Positions 53,804 through 64,000 are shown, numbered from the stretch's first letter. The stretch is DNA of 64,000 nt from Laburnicola sp. R22_1 (GCA_014281115.1 JACONQ010000018.1:62001-126000), one strand, 5' to 3'. Made by a program: numbers and translations. Notes: generated by a model from the letters alone, not told the origin.

Positions 53804-54444
53804 CTAGGAGCCGTTCGAGCGCCTGTTGCTCCTCTTCTTGTTGCAAGGGTTTGCAGCAGCCGCAGCACCGTTGGTGCCTTTGGAACCCTTCTTGCCATTT
53901 CCAGCATTCGCGTTGGCGTTTCCAGCGTTCGCTGCAGCGTCGGCGTTGGCATTGGTATTGGCACCAGCATTTGCGTTAGCAGCCTGGTTGCACGGGTTCT
54001 TCGCAGCGCCAGTGTTTGCGTTGCCAGTAGCAGCAGCCTGACCGTTTGCCGCGCCTGCGCCTCCTTGAGCGGCAGCGTCGCATTGAGCTATCAGAACATT
54101 ATCAGCTATTGATCCCTTCTACACTGCTAGAGTGGAAACTCACTCTTCTGGTCTGCGCACGCCGACACGCTCAAAGTCGCGTCACCGCCGTTGGCCAAAT
54201 TGGCGCACCCGTTGAATTGCTGATCGCAGCTTCTCTGCAGCGCGGCCCCAATGTTGGAAAAGGTGTTACCCTTTACTTGGAATGGTTTGTCGGCATTGCC
54301 TGAGTTGGTGATGGGTGTCGCTGCGACGCCACCGAGGGCCCCGGTGAAAGTCTGCAAGTTTTGGCCTTGACGCCTGTTGATGGAGGAGGCCGGGGCCGCG
54401 AGGGCAACAGCGAGCAGGCTGGAGAGGATGACGGCGGTCTTCAT
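53804..54444 (-). CDS. Small secreted Asn/Ala-rich protein
   Basis: Two exons (54444-54144 and 54087-53804) joined by a 56-bp intron give 194 aa. MKTAVILSSLLAVALAAPAS is a clear signal peptide, followed by a dibasic site INRR. The central region (GGVAATPITNSGNADKPFQV to ATLSVSACADQ) with three Cys resembles a common fungal small secreted protein family of unknown function. The C-terminal exon is almost entirely Ala, Asn, Gly and Thr repeats (NANAGANTNANADAAANAGN) with two isolated NPCN motifs and a basic end. The repeat is probably an extended cell-wall-associated tail. No GPI signal is apparent. Confidence 0.82.
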
Positions 54445-55698
54445 ATTGAACGCGTTGAAAGGATGGAGAGTAACTGTTTAAAAAGAGCGTCGAAAGTCAA
54501 GTATTCTAAAGAGCGAAAAGCGAATAAAGAGTGACCAGACTCAAAAGAATGTAATGCACCAGGGCAAGAAAAGAATGGAAGTCGTCGAGATTGCAGATGA
54601 AGAGGATACAGAACTCAGGTGTCGATGGCAGCGTACTTATATGAGCGCCTGACGGGCTGCATCTCGTTAAAGTTGCCTTCATCACCCCCTTCTCTTGAAG
54701 CCCGCGCATTCGAGACTGTTAACAACAACTAGATCTGCAGGCGACACTCCTGGATGCCTGGAAACATGTTGGTATTGCCCTCAGAGTCGAGCGCTAGTCG
54801 GTTGTGCGGTACTAAGCTTTGGGCTCGGGCAAAGCTGAAGGGGAACAGACCAATGGGAGTAGAGATGAACCAGAATGGGGAGGGGTGATTCTTGTTGGTG
54901 TCTGAAGGAGGGTTTGGGGTGCGCGATGCGAGAATCGAGGGGTGCATTAATGTTTCGGGTGGCTCCGTCCGGAAACGGCGGATATCGTGCGGTACTGTGG
55001 AGTACTGAAGATTGTGTACAACGACAACAACGATTAATGATTCACTGACAAACTGAGGTGAGATACAAGAAAGTGACGAGACAAAGGTGATGAAGTTGAA
55101 GGGGAGATGCAGTGTTCGCCGTTCGCGATATCGTCATTCGCGGCCTCGCTTAAACCCCTGCCAGCGATCAGGCACATTCTGAGGCATCTCGTGAAGAGAA
55201 AGCGCTCCAAACTTCGAAATCGCAATAACCCACCAATCTGAGAGACTGAGCTACCGCGTGTTCAATAGAAGATATCTGATATGGTTCAAACAACCCAAAC
55301 GCATGAAGGCACAGATGGGGGAAGTTTCTTCAGGTTGCCTGCGCGAAGCGATCAAAAAATGTTTGAGCAGCAGACGAATGGGACATAGCAGTGCAGGATG
55401 TTATGATTGGTCATCTTCCAATACCTGTCGCAAGCAATGAAGGAGATATCGGTGTTGGTATGGACAGTGAATTGGCGCACGGCAGGTTGAGCGCGTAACG
55501 CGACGCCTACTCGGCCCCTCGCGACTGATACCTAAGGTACTCAGTTCGCGGCCTTTTTCGGAGAAAACAGAGTATCAGACGCGAGGGGCCCAGCACCTTC
55601 CGCGACGAACCCGGAATTAAACCCCTTCAAATTATTGAAGTGAAAAAGAGCTACTTCCGCCTCAACCGAAAGGAACACATAGGTACCAAATATCCCGC
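54445..55698. other. Intergenic with a short inverted repeat
   Basis: It contains the promoter of the small secreted protein gene and a compact inverted repeat at 55513-55590. No gene is supported. Confidence 0.5.
55513..55590. repeat. Inverted repeat, 19-bp arms, 78 bp overall
   Basis: The left arm GGCCCCTCGCGACTGATAC (55513-55531) pairs with the right arm GTATCAGACGCGAGGGGCC (55572-55590) with one mismatch, around a 40-bp loop. It could be a solo miniature element or a cruciform-forming site. Confidence 0.8.
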
Positions 55699-56260
55699 CT
55701 ACCCCAAGAAATCTCCACCGGTCCTCGCCAGTATCTCATCGTAATATCCCTGAAAAGCGAAAAGCCAACCACTCCTTCTCCGGCGTCCCCACAGTCTTAT
55801 ACATCTCCTCAGCTTCTCTATCTGGGAAAATCTTCTTCTCGTACCCGCTCCTTCTTGCCGCTGCATCCACCAGTAACTGCGCTCGACACGTTTTATCCAG
55901 AGATAAGAACCAGAAGGCCCCTTCGTCGACGCTCTGACCAACAGTGAGGATGCCGTGGTTTTGCAAAATGGCGGCTTTCCCAGTTCCTAAGCAATTTCAG
56001 CGCTTTTACTACCACATAACACTGACGGAAGAGACTAGGAGAAACTTAGGGATGCAGATGAAGACCTGGACTTACTAAAAGCATTATCAATACGGTTACC
56101 TTCTTTACTTACTAGTACTATACTACTAAACTATTTATATAGGCTATAATTTTTATAAAACCGCACGCTATCTTGCGTAAGCATATCTAGCTCTTTCTTA
56201 AACGCGCCCCACGCAGGTAATAACTTTCGTCCGATCTGGGTCGCCCCAGACATACGAAAG
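55699..56260 (-). pseudogene. Class II aldolase/adducin-domain protein, decayed 3' fragment
   Basis: On the minus strand, WGAFKKELDMLTQDSVRFYK (near 56230-56165) matches the family block around LDMLTQDSCAFY. An AT-rich stretch with many stops replaces the middle. After a TTGCTTAG acceptor-like site the frame resumes as GTGKAAILQNHGILTVGQSV, then DEGAFWFLSLDKTCRAQLL and FPDREAEEMYKTVGTPEKEW. Near 55765 a 7-bp tandem duplication (GCTTTTC twice) breaks the frame; skipping it restores a natural end, GYYDEILARTGGDFLG. No 5' half with the zinc-binding His motif was found. The neighbouring AT-rich part looks RIP-mutated. Confidence 0.75.
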
Positions 56261-57303
56261 GGCAAAGGTACTCGCTAAACGATCAACCGAATCTGCGCCT
56301 CTCAGTCTCGAGGTTCACAACTAAAGGCGCGGAGGTCCTGCCTGGTGCTATAGAAAGCATCCGGATGGACTCGCGGCATGGTAGCTGATCATACTGTTAC
56401 GGTAGAAGCTGCGTCCTTGCTGTAGTATCCTCGGCCCTCCTTTGTGGTACGGGTGCACTTGAACTGTTCTCGAAATTGTGGTACTCCATAGGGTAAAGCT
56501 CAAGACATGAATCAAATAAGCAGGCGTGATAGACAGGAGAGTATTGCAACAGGTTCCATTCCGTGAGCGGTTTGAAGGCGTGAAGGTGATGTGGGGGATG
56601 CAGAGCGATTCGACGGGCCGTGATCGATGAGAGTCTCGAGGCGGCAAAACAAAATTGCGCATCGCCGAGCTGTGGCCTTAGGTCGACTGCTCTAGGTATG
56701 TTGGGTATTGCATGTGCAGGTGCAAGTCTTTCCCGCGTTTTCAGCACACCCACAGCTTTCCATAGCAGCGTTTTACCGTGTATCGAAAGTTTTCGATAGT
56801 TTTCTCTCAATATCGGTCCTTTCAATCTGTTTCCACGTTTCGCCCGCTGTTCCTCATCGATGACCAAAAAAAGGCTTTTCGCCGTTTCCTCAAATGCATC
56901 TGTCCAAAAGCGCTACTACTCGCCCACTCGTCCACCGCCAGAATTACCCGCCGTGGTCACCGTCTCGCACATTGATCAAGTCACCACAGAGTGCCATACG
57001 TGACGACCTCGTCCAGCTGCCCGAGATTGCTGAGCGCCTGGAGTGGAAGTGGGTTGAAGATGCGTCCAGGCTGGACGTGGCCTGCCGCGCTGCAGGAGCG
57101 GTTTATGCTGTCTTGAGAATTCGTATCGCGTCGGTGTAACAAAGAAGCATGAGAGTATAATATGCACCCGCGCAGCTACAGAGAGAGATGTTCCCATGTT
57201 AAGCCTGCTTATGTACAGCCTATATCTTCGCATGTTTGTCATACGAGAGGCTCACCATCGCCAACTCCATATCCCGCAACCTCATCCTCACCAGATGAAT
57301 GCA
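56261..57303. other. Intergenic with repeat copy D
   Basis: No supported gene. Copy D of the dispersed repeat is at 56735-56830. Confidence 0.5.
56735..56830 (-). mobile_element. Short retroposon-like repeat, copy D (partial)
   Basis: The + strand reads GCGTTTTCAGCACACCCACA, then CTTTCCATAGCAGCGTTTTA and CCGTGTATCGAAAG, nearly identical to the reverse complement of copy A in this core. Outside the core similarity is weak, and no target duplication was identified. Confidence 0.65.
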
Positions 57304-58305
57304 CTAATCACAATTTTCCTTCCAGCCCTTCCTGTCTCGGCACCAACCATTTCCCTCGGTCGCGGGCTGCGTGCCAATGAAGCAGTCGACCCTGACCTTG
57401 ATGTTTTCGGATTTTATGCCAAGGATTTCAGCCACTTCTTTCCGATTATGTTCCATAATCCAGTCTACGATTCTCTCGCTTTTCTTCCTGTCAGACCAAC
57501 CTTTCTTAGCACAGACGCGTATAGCCTCGTCCTCGACTTTCTTGGCTGCTTGGGAATTAGCATACTTTCCCAATCGAAGAGCAGGGCACCCCGTCTGCAG
57601 ACGTACCTTCCAAATAGACCATGACCCACCCAATGAATCCGATTCTTACAAATATCTTGTCCGGCACCCAGCAGAAGTCGTGGCCGCGTTCATCTTTGCG
57701 ACAGCTGTAATCCGCGATACTCTGGAAGACCTGGGCCGCAATCTTGAACTATACCTCTTGGTCAGATAGCGTCCAAGGAACTCGGTAGCAACACTTACAA
57801 GGGCCTCTCTGAGACCGTGCTTGTTGTACGGGAAGTAGTGGCCTCCCATGTGGACGATAAACTCGGGCTCAGTCTTCACACGCCACACGTTGGACTCATC
57901 CGAGATTTTCAAATGGCAATCGTCGAAGTGCGAACCACCTGCTCTGTCGCACAGCTTTTCGCCGGCCCTGGTTATGGCCTTTATAAAGCCCCGGTCGTCG
58001 CTGTGGCTGCCGACACCCATCGGAACGTTGCCTACGCCGATGAAGATTTCGCGGGATTGGTACCAGTCTGGGGACCAGCCCCTCTTTGTGAGATTGTGAT
58101 GCTCATTGAGTCCAGTTTGCCGAGGGTCGTAGTGCCCAATATCGCCGTTGACGCCGTTGACGAGAATGTTGGCTACGCGTGTGAGTAGTCGCTGAGCAGT
58201 GCTCCGCGAAAACATACCAGGATCTTTATTGTCCTCAACAGCAGCAGCGGCCACCGTAGTAAACAAGGCAGCGATAGAAACGGCGAGGGTAACGCTGAGC
58301 TTCAT
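57304..58305 (-). CDS. Secreted Cys-containing protein, candidate effector
   Basis: Three exons are modelled: 58305-57799, 57730-57607 and 57545-57304. They give 290 aa with consistent phases. MKLSVTLAVSIAALFTTVAA is a signal peptide, followed by an acidic start and a possible dibasic site (NLTKR). The mature region has paired Cys candidates in KLCDRAGGSHFDDCHL, DYSC, HDFCWV, RVCAKKGW, VDCFIG, GWCRD and NCD. The third exon is charged and helical (KKVEDEAIRVCAKKGWSDRK, SERIVDWIMEHNRKEVAEIL). The second intron has a TGCTAAT branch site and an AAGCAG acceptor. No known domain is recognised. Size, secretion and Cys content fit a candidate effector or extracellular enzyme of unknown class. Reading through the first intron would give a different end at 57646. 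Confidence 0.72.
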
Positions 58306-59363
58306 GTTGAGCCGCAGTCGAGCTGAGGGAAGGACGTGGTTGATGTTGACAGTGAGGACGTAAACGGTGCGGGCGAACGCGTATCTTAAATTTTGAATTA
58401 AATGCCGAGAGAGTGGTAAGTATAGGTGAAAGAGTAGAAAGCGCTAGACCACGAAGGCCAAGGTTCGCGGTTGTTGTGTTGAGGGACGTGTTTTCACCGA
58501 CCTCTTGATGCGGAGCGTCGCCATAGTAGGAACTATTTTCTCTATTTTATTACCGCTGTATGCATATTCCATCGCAGTCACCTTCTTGGAGTTTCTAAGT
58601 TTTGCGAGTCCTTCGACAACCTTGGAACCTTGCTGCGCCGAGCAGACCATGCGACGGGGTGTTGGCCCTTCGAGATGCAGTGAGGGACCTCGGAAGCTTG
58701 GAAATCTTTCTAGTCACGTGTAAGCTAGCTTGTTCGGGTATAGTCATCTTGGCGCGTCGCTCAATTCCCCCCAGCGGCCGCGAATTGAGTTTGTATGCTC
58801 CTCCCTCCCAGCATACTTACACTTTGTATACTAATCAACAACCGCCCTTCGCGCGTCAAGGATCGCTGCTGATGCAAAGTTGAACGAACTGATCGGCCAC
58901 GTAAGCCAGATCTTACGGCAGACCCCACAGTTGCCCGTGCAACGCGCGGAAGACTGGACTGATACAGTTACGCTTGCGAATTTTGGCCTCTATACAGCTA
59001 TGCTTGCGAAAAGCACCCCTACCAAGCAGCTTCGATTAGGTAGCGCAACACACGATTGGGCCCGTCTCTACTGACGCCATGTTGTTTCACGCTATCTCGC
59101 ACGGCATTTTGCTTGGTAGGGTACTATGCAGTTGCTGAGATGCATGCGGTTTGTAAAGCGGGACTAATATAGAAATCACCCTGGCTAGGAAGGTCATCAC
59201 CGATACAGCACATGGTTTATATCATCGATGCCCGACCCGACTCATTTCTGGTATTTTGACCTAGGTAGTCGACTTCTTTTCAAAATTCGACATCCATACG
59301 AGCTGCGACCATCCCACATTTCACCGGCTACCACCCACGCCGTCCCAACGTCCACGCGTGGCC
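58306..59363. other. Intergenic between divergent genes
   Basis: This is the promoter region of the secreted protein gene (-) and the transporter (+). No gene is seen. Confidence 0.5.
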
Positions 59364-61037
59364 ATGTCTCGAGGATTTTCCAAGCCCCGGCCTTTACGCG
59401 ACGAGCACATAGAACACGTTCCCGACGATGAATTACGACCAACGTCCTCCGTCTCGCCTGCAGCATCCCCCATGGATCGGAGCGACTCGAACTCCGCAGA
59501 TGAAGCCGAAAGAGAAGACAATTCCGCTCCCCTCCGTGTATCGCTGAAGCAGTATTCGACACTGGTGTGGTGGATGCTCGCCATGTCGACGGCGATTCTG
59601 TACAGCGGGTACGACGGGGTCGTTTTGTCGCAGATCAATTCCATGGACGCGTATCAGCGCGATATGGGGGATTTCATGGATGATGCTGAGCAGGGCGAAA
59701 ACACGTGGGTCATCCCGGCGATATGGCTCTCTATGTGGGATGGAATAGGGCCTCTGGGGCAGATTGCTGGCACGGCGGTCGGTGGCTGGCTCATTGATCG
59801 GATGGGGCGCAAATTCAGTCTCCAGACGGGGAGTGCCATTGGTGCGTCCGCGATTGCGATTTTAACCCTCTGCAACACGCCAAAAGACAAGGACACAAAG
59901 CGGATCATGATCCTCGTGGGCAAGATCTTGCAAGGCTTTGGGCTCGGCATCATCAAGATGGAGACGTTCACGTACATGTCTGAAGTTGTGCCCGTCAGTC
60001 TTAAAGGCGCGGTCATGTCGCTGGTCCCTATGTTCGGCCTCCTGGGCCAATTCACCGGCGCCATCATCGTCTTCGTCCTCAACAGGTACGATGCCTCGTG
60101 GTCGTACATGGTCGCGCTGGGGTCACAATGGGCCTTTGCCCTCCCACCCTTCGTCCTCGCCTTCTTCCTCCCCGAGTCCCCCGTCTATCTCCTCCAAAAG
60201 AAAAAAGACACCCAGGGCGCTCTAACCTCCTTCGCGCGGCTACTCGGACCCAAGAACGACGCCGCCGCCGCGCTCCAAAAGATGCGCACCACGCTCGAAG
60301 AAGAAGAGAAAATGGCCGCCAAAGCCAGCTACGCAGACTGCTTCAACGCGTCCAACCGCCGCCGAACCTTCATCATCATCATGGCCAGCTTAGCCGAGCT
60401 TTACTTCGGTCTCTCCCTCCTCTCGTCAGTGAGTTACTGGCTCCAACAAATGGGCATGAAATCCAGCAACAGTCTGCTCTTCATGATCGCCGGCGTCCTC
60501 TGCGGCATCCTCTCAAACGTCGGTTCCGCCTGGACACTCAGCCACATCAGCCGCAGAAAGTTATACATCACGTCTCTCCTCATCACCTCAGGCCTGTGGG
60601 CCGCCGTAGGCTTCGCCGGCATCAAGGAATACAGCTTCACAGCGTGGCTCGTAGGCGGCCTCTGCACCGGCATCATCGTGACCGTCGGCCTCGGCGCATG
60701 GCCCACATCGTACGCCATCATCGGCGAAACCAGCTCGCTCCGTCTGCGCTCCAAGTCGCAAGCCATCGCCGGCCTGACGCGGAACATCTCCGACATTGCG
60801 ATGAATTTCCTCCTTCCGCTGCTGTATAATCCCGATAGCGCGGATTTGCGCGCTAAGCTGGGGTTTTTGTTCGCGGGGACGAGTGCGCTGGGGGCGGTGT
60901 TGGCGTATTTCTTTTTGCCTGAGTTGAAGGGGAGGAGCGCGTTGGAGATTGATCATTTGTTTGAGAAGGGGGTGAGGTCGGTTGGGTCGACGGGGTGGCG
61001 GGATGCGGAGGAGCCGGTGGAGTTGAGGGGTGTGTAG
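59364..61037 (+). CDS. MFS sugar transporter (maltose/hexose permease type)
   Basis: A single exon starts at the ATG at 59364 (MSRGFSKPRPLRD) and encodes 557 aa. An N-terminal soluble part of 60 or so residues precedes twelve hydrophobic helices. Sugar-porter signatures are STAILYSGYDGVVLSQ in helix 1, GGWLIDRMGRKFSLQTG after helix 2, and LPESPVYLLQKKK after helix 6. The central loop is charged. The closest fungal class by layout is the alpha-glucoside/maltose permeases, but the substrate cannot be determined. It should reside in the plasma membrane and act as a proton symporter. A secreted or ER amidohydrolase lies next to it, convergently, 334 bp away. Confidence 0.92.
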   Translation: MSRGFSKPRPLRDEHIEHVPDDELRPTSSVSPAASPMDRSDSNSADEAEREDNSAPLRVSLKQYSTLVWWMLAMSTAILYSGYDGVVLSQINSMDAYQRDMGDFMDDAEQGENTWVIPAIWLSMWDGIGPLGQIAGTAVGGWLIDRMGRKFSLQTGSAIGASAIAILTLCNTPKDKDTKRIMILVGKILQGFGLGIIKMETFTYMSEVVPVSLKGAVMSLVPMFGLLGQFTGAIIVFVLNRYDASWSYMVALGSQWAFALPPFVLAFFLPESPVYLLQKKKDTQGALTSFARLLGPKNDAAAALQKMRTTLEEEEKMAAKASYADCFNASNRRRTFIIIMASLAELYFGLSLLSSVSYWLQQMGMKSSNSLLFMIAGVLCGILSNVGSAWTLSHISRRKLYITSLLITSGLWAAVGFAGIKEYSFTAWLVGGLCTGIIVTVGLGAWPTSYAIIGETSSLRLRSKSQAIAGLTRNISDIAMNFLLPLLYNPDSADLRAKLGFLFAGTSALGAVLAYFFLPELKGRSALEIDHLFEKGVRSVGSTGWRDAEEPVELRGV

Positions 61038-61371
61038 GGCTTTTGGGGAGCTGTGTTGTTTTGTATGAGAATGGAGGAAGGATGTGGTGCGTTTTTCTTC
61101 CGCTATGATTGGATTGGGTGAGCGAGCAGAGAGCGATAGTACAAGCCATGACTTGAAATGAGATTATAACGCGGTTACAATATCACGATTTTTGTTTTAT
61201 TAACGATTAATTCATGATTATGGAGAAGCTGTCGTCGCTTCCGGACATCTCTTCTGCCCTTTCTCCGTCGCTTCATGTATCCATGCATCCATATCCCCAC
61301 CCACCCTTCTACATCTTTCTTACCCGTGTATATTCTACATCCCAGCTTCCCTCCTTCCCTCCCCCCTGTCT

Positions 61372-62859
61372 TCACCGCACAACCTCACAAGCCGGCTCCC
61401 CAACAGGAACCCTCCCCAAGACAGCCGGATACACGCCCTCCCCCAACTCCCTCTCCAACCCCTTGTACCCCCCGTCCACAACATCCGCCACACACACAAA
61501 CTTCTCCTTCCGCTCCGCAAACGCCACAACCTCGCAGTACTCCTGCGTTAGATACTCCAACCCCCGCCCCGCAACCAAGACCTTCCCACCTCGCAGTACA
61601 AGCTCAATATCCCCCGGGGCGCCAAACACAGCCCTCGCGTACGGATCCGGATCCGGATCCCAATCCTGATCCCCAGCAGCACTCCGCTCCCCAGCACCAC
61701 CAAAAACAACCACATCCGCCACCCCGCCCACAACCAACGTCCCAACCCCCCCTTCAAATCCCACCACCCCCGCCGCACCCCCCGTCATCATCTCCCACAC
61801 CGCCCGCGCTCCTACCTCCACGCCAAACCCCTCACGCATAACCCGCGCCGCACACACAGCCTCCCGCCCCATACTCGCCGACCCAGACGGCAACCAATCC
61901 GTGCCGAGCGCCACGTTAATCCCCGCTTCAACAAGGGAGGAGATATTCAGCGTCGTCCCGTACAGGAAGAGGTTGCTGCGCGGGGACCAGACGACGTGGG
62001 CGCCGCGGGCGGAGAGTTTGGTCATGTCGGCGGGTGTGAGGCCTAGTGCGTGGACGAGGGCGAGGTTGGGGTGCAGGATGTCGGTGCTGAGGCCGCTGCG
62101 AGCGGAGATGAAGGGGAGAGAGTCGTAGTTTTCGTTGGACAGACAGCGGAATTCGTTGGCGGCTTCGGCGTCTGTGCCTTCGGCGATGTGCGCCATGTAC
62201 CGGTTGTAGGTAGCGGCTTCTTCAGCAGTCACGGCGCGGGGCCCGTAGTTGCAATCGCCATTGCGGAGGATGCCGGGTTTGTCGTCCAGAGGGAAGACGT
62301 CGTACATAGCTGCGGGGCTGTGGAGGCCTTGTTCCAGGCCGGCTGCGAAGTCGAGGTTTCGCGCGAGCCCGGGGGCCATGGCGCCGCCTACGATGGATGT
62401 GGTGCCCGAGAAGATGTGGCGGAGTTCGCCCCATGTGGTTGCGAGGAGGGCGGTGTGGTTCACGGGGGGTTCGCGCTTGGTGTTGTTTCTTGTGCCGCGG
62501 CGCCAGTCGTGGCGGTGGGTGACGCGGATGCCGGTATCTGGGAGGGGGTTGACGGTCGCCCATTCGAGGTGCTCGTGCGTGTTGATGAAGCCGGGGGAGA
62601 TGACCGAGTTGGCGCAGTCGATCACTGTGCTGCTTTGTACGGAAGAGGACGGTGTGCAGTTGGCGCCGACGCTGACGATTCGGTCGTCGTATATGGCAAT
62701 GTGACCGTTTTCGATGGCACCTTGAGGGGTGAGCACTGTGCCGCAAATATAAAGTGAGTTAGGGGGTCCTCGATAGAGAACTTTACAACTCGTGCATGGT
62801 TGTGGAATCAAGACGATGAAAAGCGAGAGGGCCGCGAGTGACAGAACTGGTATTCGCAT
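61372..62859 (-). CDS. Amidohydrolase-family enzyme with signal peptide
   Basis: A single exon encodes 495 aa. MRIPVLSLAALSLFIVLIPQ is a hydrophobic leader, so the protein enters the secretory pathway. The metal-dependent amidohydrolase barrel follows: the HxH pair is His95 and His97 in GFINTHEHLEW, later metal-site candidates are His in LALVHALGL, and the catalytic Asp is in ALGTDWLPSG. The layout matches chlorohydrolase/cytosine-deaminase-like enzymes (PF01979). NCTP, NHT and NIS sites could be glycosylated. Near the C terminus, DWDPDPDPYA is encoded by a GATCCG hexanucleotide repeat, a small expansion. The substrate is unknown. Fungal relatives act on varied cyclic amides, imines or related ring compounds. 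Confidence 0.85.
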   Translation of the reverse strand: MRIPVLSLAALSLFIVLIPQPCTSCKVLYRGPPNSLYICGTVLTPQGAIENGHIAIYDDRIVSVGANCTPSSSVQSSTVIDCANSVISPGFINTHEHLEWATVNPLPDTGIRVTHRHDWRRGTRNNTKREPPVNHTALLATTWGELRHIFSGTTSIVGGAMAPGLARNLDFAAGLEQGLHSPAAMYDVFPLDDKPGILRNGDCNYGPRAVTAEEAATYNRYMAHIAEGTDAEAANEFRCLSNENYDSLPFISARSGLSTDILHPNLALVHALGLTPADMTKLSARGAHVVWSPRSNLFLYGTTLNISSLVEAGINVALGTDWLPSGSASMGREAVCAARVMREGFGVEVGARAVWEMMTGGAAGVVGFEGGVGTLVVGGVADVVVFGGAGERSAAGDQDWDPDPDPYARAVFGAPGDIELVLRGGKVLVAGRGLEYLTQEYCEVVAFAERKEKFVCVADVVDGGYKGLERELGEGVYPAVLGRVPVGEPACEVVR

Positions 62860-63596
62860 AGTAGATGTTGACGTTGTGACGTTTCTCGAGAGGTTCGCGA
62901 ATTACAAAGTTGAAGGGTTAGTCGACCTTATCAGATTTCAAAATCGAGACAACGCAACGACTAAGTACTACGGCGTGGATCCCCCCAGGCGATGACTCAT
63001 CGCCAAGTCTTACATGCGGGAACCAGCGGCAGCTCGTTCGCATGTCTCATTCGGTGAGTTTGTGTTTTGAAAGGATAAGAGCCAGATGGGCCTCATAGTG
63101 AAAGTCGGTACTTCGTAGGGACTGAGAGTACAGTGGGAACCGACGCGAGAGCGGGGAAAGGTAAACCATCGTCCAACATTGTTCACCGACAAAGTCGACC
63201 AGTATGTATTACTAGTTTCCCAAGGATGCGACAGTACCTTCCTGACCACAGCCTCACTAGAAAAACATTGTATCCCAAGCCCATCTCTTTTGAATCTGTG
63301 CATTAAATCGTATAATCCCACAGCTCCATGATCAGGCAGGGGGCCAGAGAGGTGTTGCGTACCAAATTCATCCTTGGTAGTGTCATTTGCTCCTACGCAA
63401 CAGTCATATAGTTCCATCTCAAGTCGAAATGCATTGACAATCTCTTAATCGTAGTATAGATCCAGGACTCGTATCGGGAGGTTCACCCTCTCACTCCCTT
63501 TGGCACGGCAGAGGCAGGCTTCGCGGAGACGTCATACCCGCGGTCGTGGCGCCCATACTGGATCGATTGGTAAAATTTACGGCTGGAACCTTCTTC
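62860..63596. other. Intergenic, no supported gene
   Basis: A minus-strand frame at 63010-63417 is open but has no recognisable features. Confidence 0.5.
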
Positions 63597-64000
63597 TCAG
63601 TCACGGTCGTCCACCCTAGGGCGCTTACTCTCCCGATTCGACTCCTCGCCAAACCTCTTCCTCTCGCCCAACGGTTTCGCATTCGCACCTGTGGCGCCTT
63701 CTCCATCCCTCCGGCGATCTCTTCCGTTATCGCCATCAGAGCGGAAGCGCTCATCCAAGCCGTACTCGCCCTTATCCCTCGGCCGCCGCATATCCCCAAA
63801 GTCGCCCCACTTGCCCGTATCCTCGCTCTTCATATCCCTATATCTCGTCCTGCCCTTCTTGCCCAGCTTGGTCATATCGCGGATCTGCATGTACTCGGGC
63901 AGCACTTCACGATTCGTCTGATCCTCGAATCGTGCGCCCATGAGGTTCCGCTTGTCGATGCCCAGCTCAGCGAGGTCCTCTTGGAAGAAGGCGCCCTTGT
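63597..64000 (-). CDS. MFAP1-like spliceosomal protein, 3' part (cut by window edge)
   Basis: The last 135 or so residues are visible and the stop is at 63597. They begin GAFFQEDLAELGIDKRN and continue with FEDQTNREVLPEYMQIRDM, then GKKGRTRYRDMKSEDTGKWG. This is the pattern of the MFAP1 C-terminal domain (GAFF, then LEDHFNK..LPKVMQV, then GR.GRTKYTHL..DT). MFAP1 is a component of the spliceosomal B complex. The tail is charged and disordered (RRPRDKGEYGLDERF to KRPRVDDRD), with a likely nuclear signal. The 5' part lies beyond the window. Confidence 0.8.
   Translation of the reverse strand, partial: KGAFFQEDLAELGIDKRNLMGARFEDQTNREVLPEYMQIRDMTKLGKKGRTRYRDMKSEDTGKWGDFGDMRRPRDKGEYGLDERFRSDGDNGRDRRRDGEGATGANAKPLGERKRFGEESNRESKRPRVDDRD

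Noticed and set aside
62050..62757. Plus-strand frame of 235 codons
   Set aside because: It is antisense to the amidohydrolase and Gly/Val-rich with no motif.
63010..63417. Minus-strand frame of 135 codons
   Set aside because: No ATG context, domain or conserved pattern; probably chance.

Overview
The window reads as nuclear DNA of a filamentous ascomycete, most likely a Dothideomycete close to the Pleosporales. The grounds are spliceosomal introns mostly of 46-85 bp with GT-AG (rarely GC-AG) borders, fungal-only families (rhodopsin-domain membrane proteins, DUF7580-like and AcuF-like C2H2 proteins, secretory lipase), an intron-bearing tRNA, and decayed transposons whose stop codons fit C-to-T/G-to-A change. 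The species is inferred. All exon models come from reading splice signals and checking phase by hand; no transcript or database evidence was available.

Layout. 0.9-5.9 kb: a RING-finger gene (-) and the mitochondrial DNA polymerase gamma gene (+) share a divergent promoter. 6.4-8.2 kb: a broken pogo/Fot1-type transposon with tandem repeats in its termini. 8.4-9.8 kb: a secretory lipase. 9.8-13.7 kb: a gene-poor stretch with a short retroposon-like repeat. 13.7-20.1 kb: a decayed hAT element carrying a second hAT element, both with exact 8-bp target-site duplications. 20.5-29.8 kb: cytochrome P450, rhodopsin-domain membrane protein, short-chain dehydrogenase and peroxisomal acyl-CoA oxidase, which could be part of a specialised-metabolism neighbourhood.

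30-35 kb: a small probable mitochondrial protein, a conserved-looking unknown protein with an apparent frameshift, and a secreted CAP/PR-1 protein. 36.5-39.6 kb: two divergent broken genes, an AcuF-like C2H2 protein and a DUF7580-like protein. 40.7-44.5 kb: a disordered Ser/Pro-rich protein and a Gfo/Idh/MocA oxidoreductase. 45.4-47.6 kb: two housekeeping genes in divergent order, V-ATPase proteolipid subunit c and the U4/U6.U5 snRNP protein Snu13. 49.5-58.3 kb: three probable secreted proteins, a tRNA-Val and a class II aldolase pseudogene. 59.4-64 kb: an MFS sugar transporter, a secreted or ER amidohydrolase and the 3' end of an MFAP1-like splicing protein cut by the window edge.

The housekeeping genes (polymerase gamma, V-ATPase c, Snu13, MFAP1-like) are intact. 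Decay is confined to transposons and fungus-specific accessory genes. The most notable items are the nested hAT pair, a small dispersed element with 13- and 15-bp target duplications that looks like a SINE, and several candidate secreted proteins, one with multiple Lys-Arg cleavage sites.
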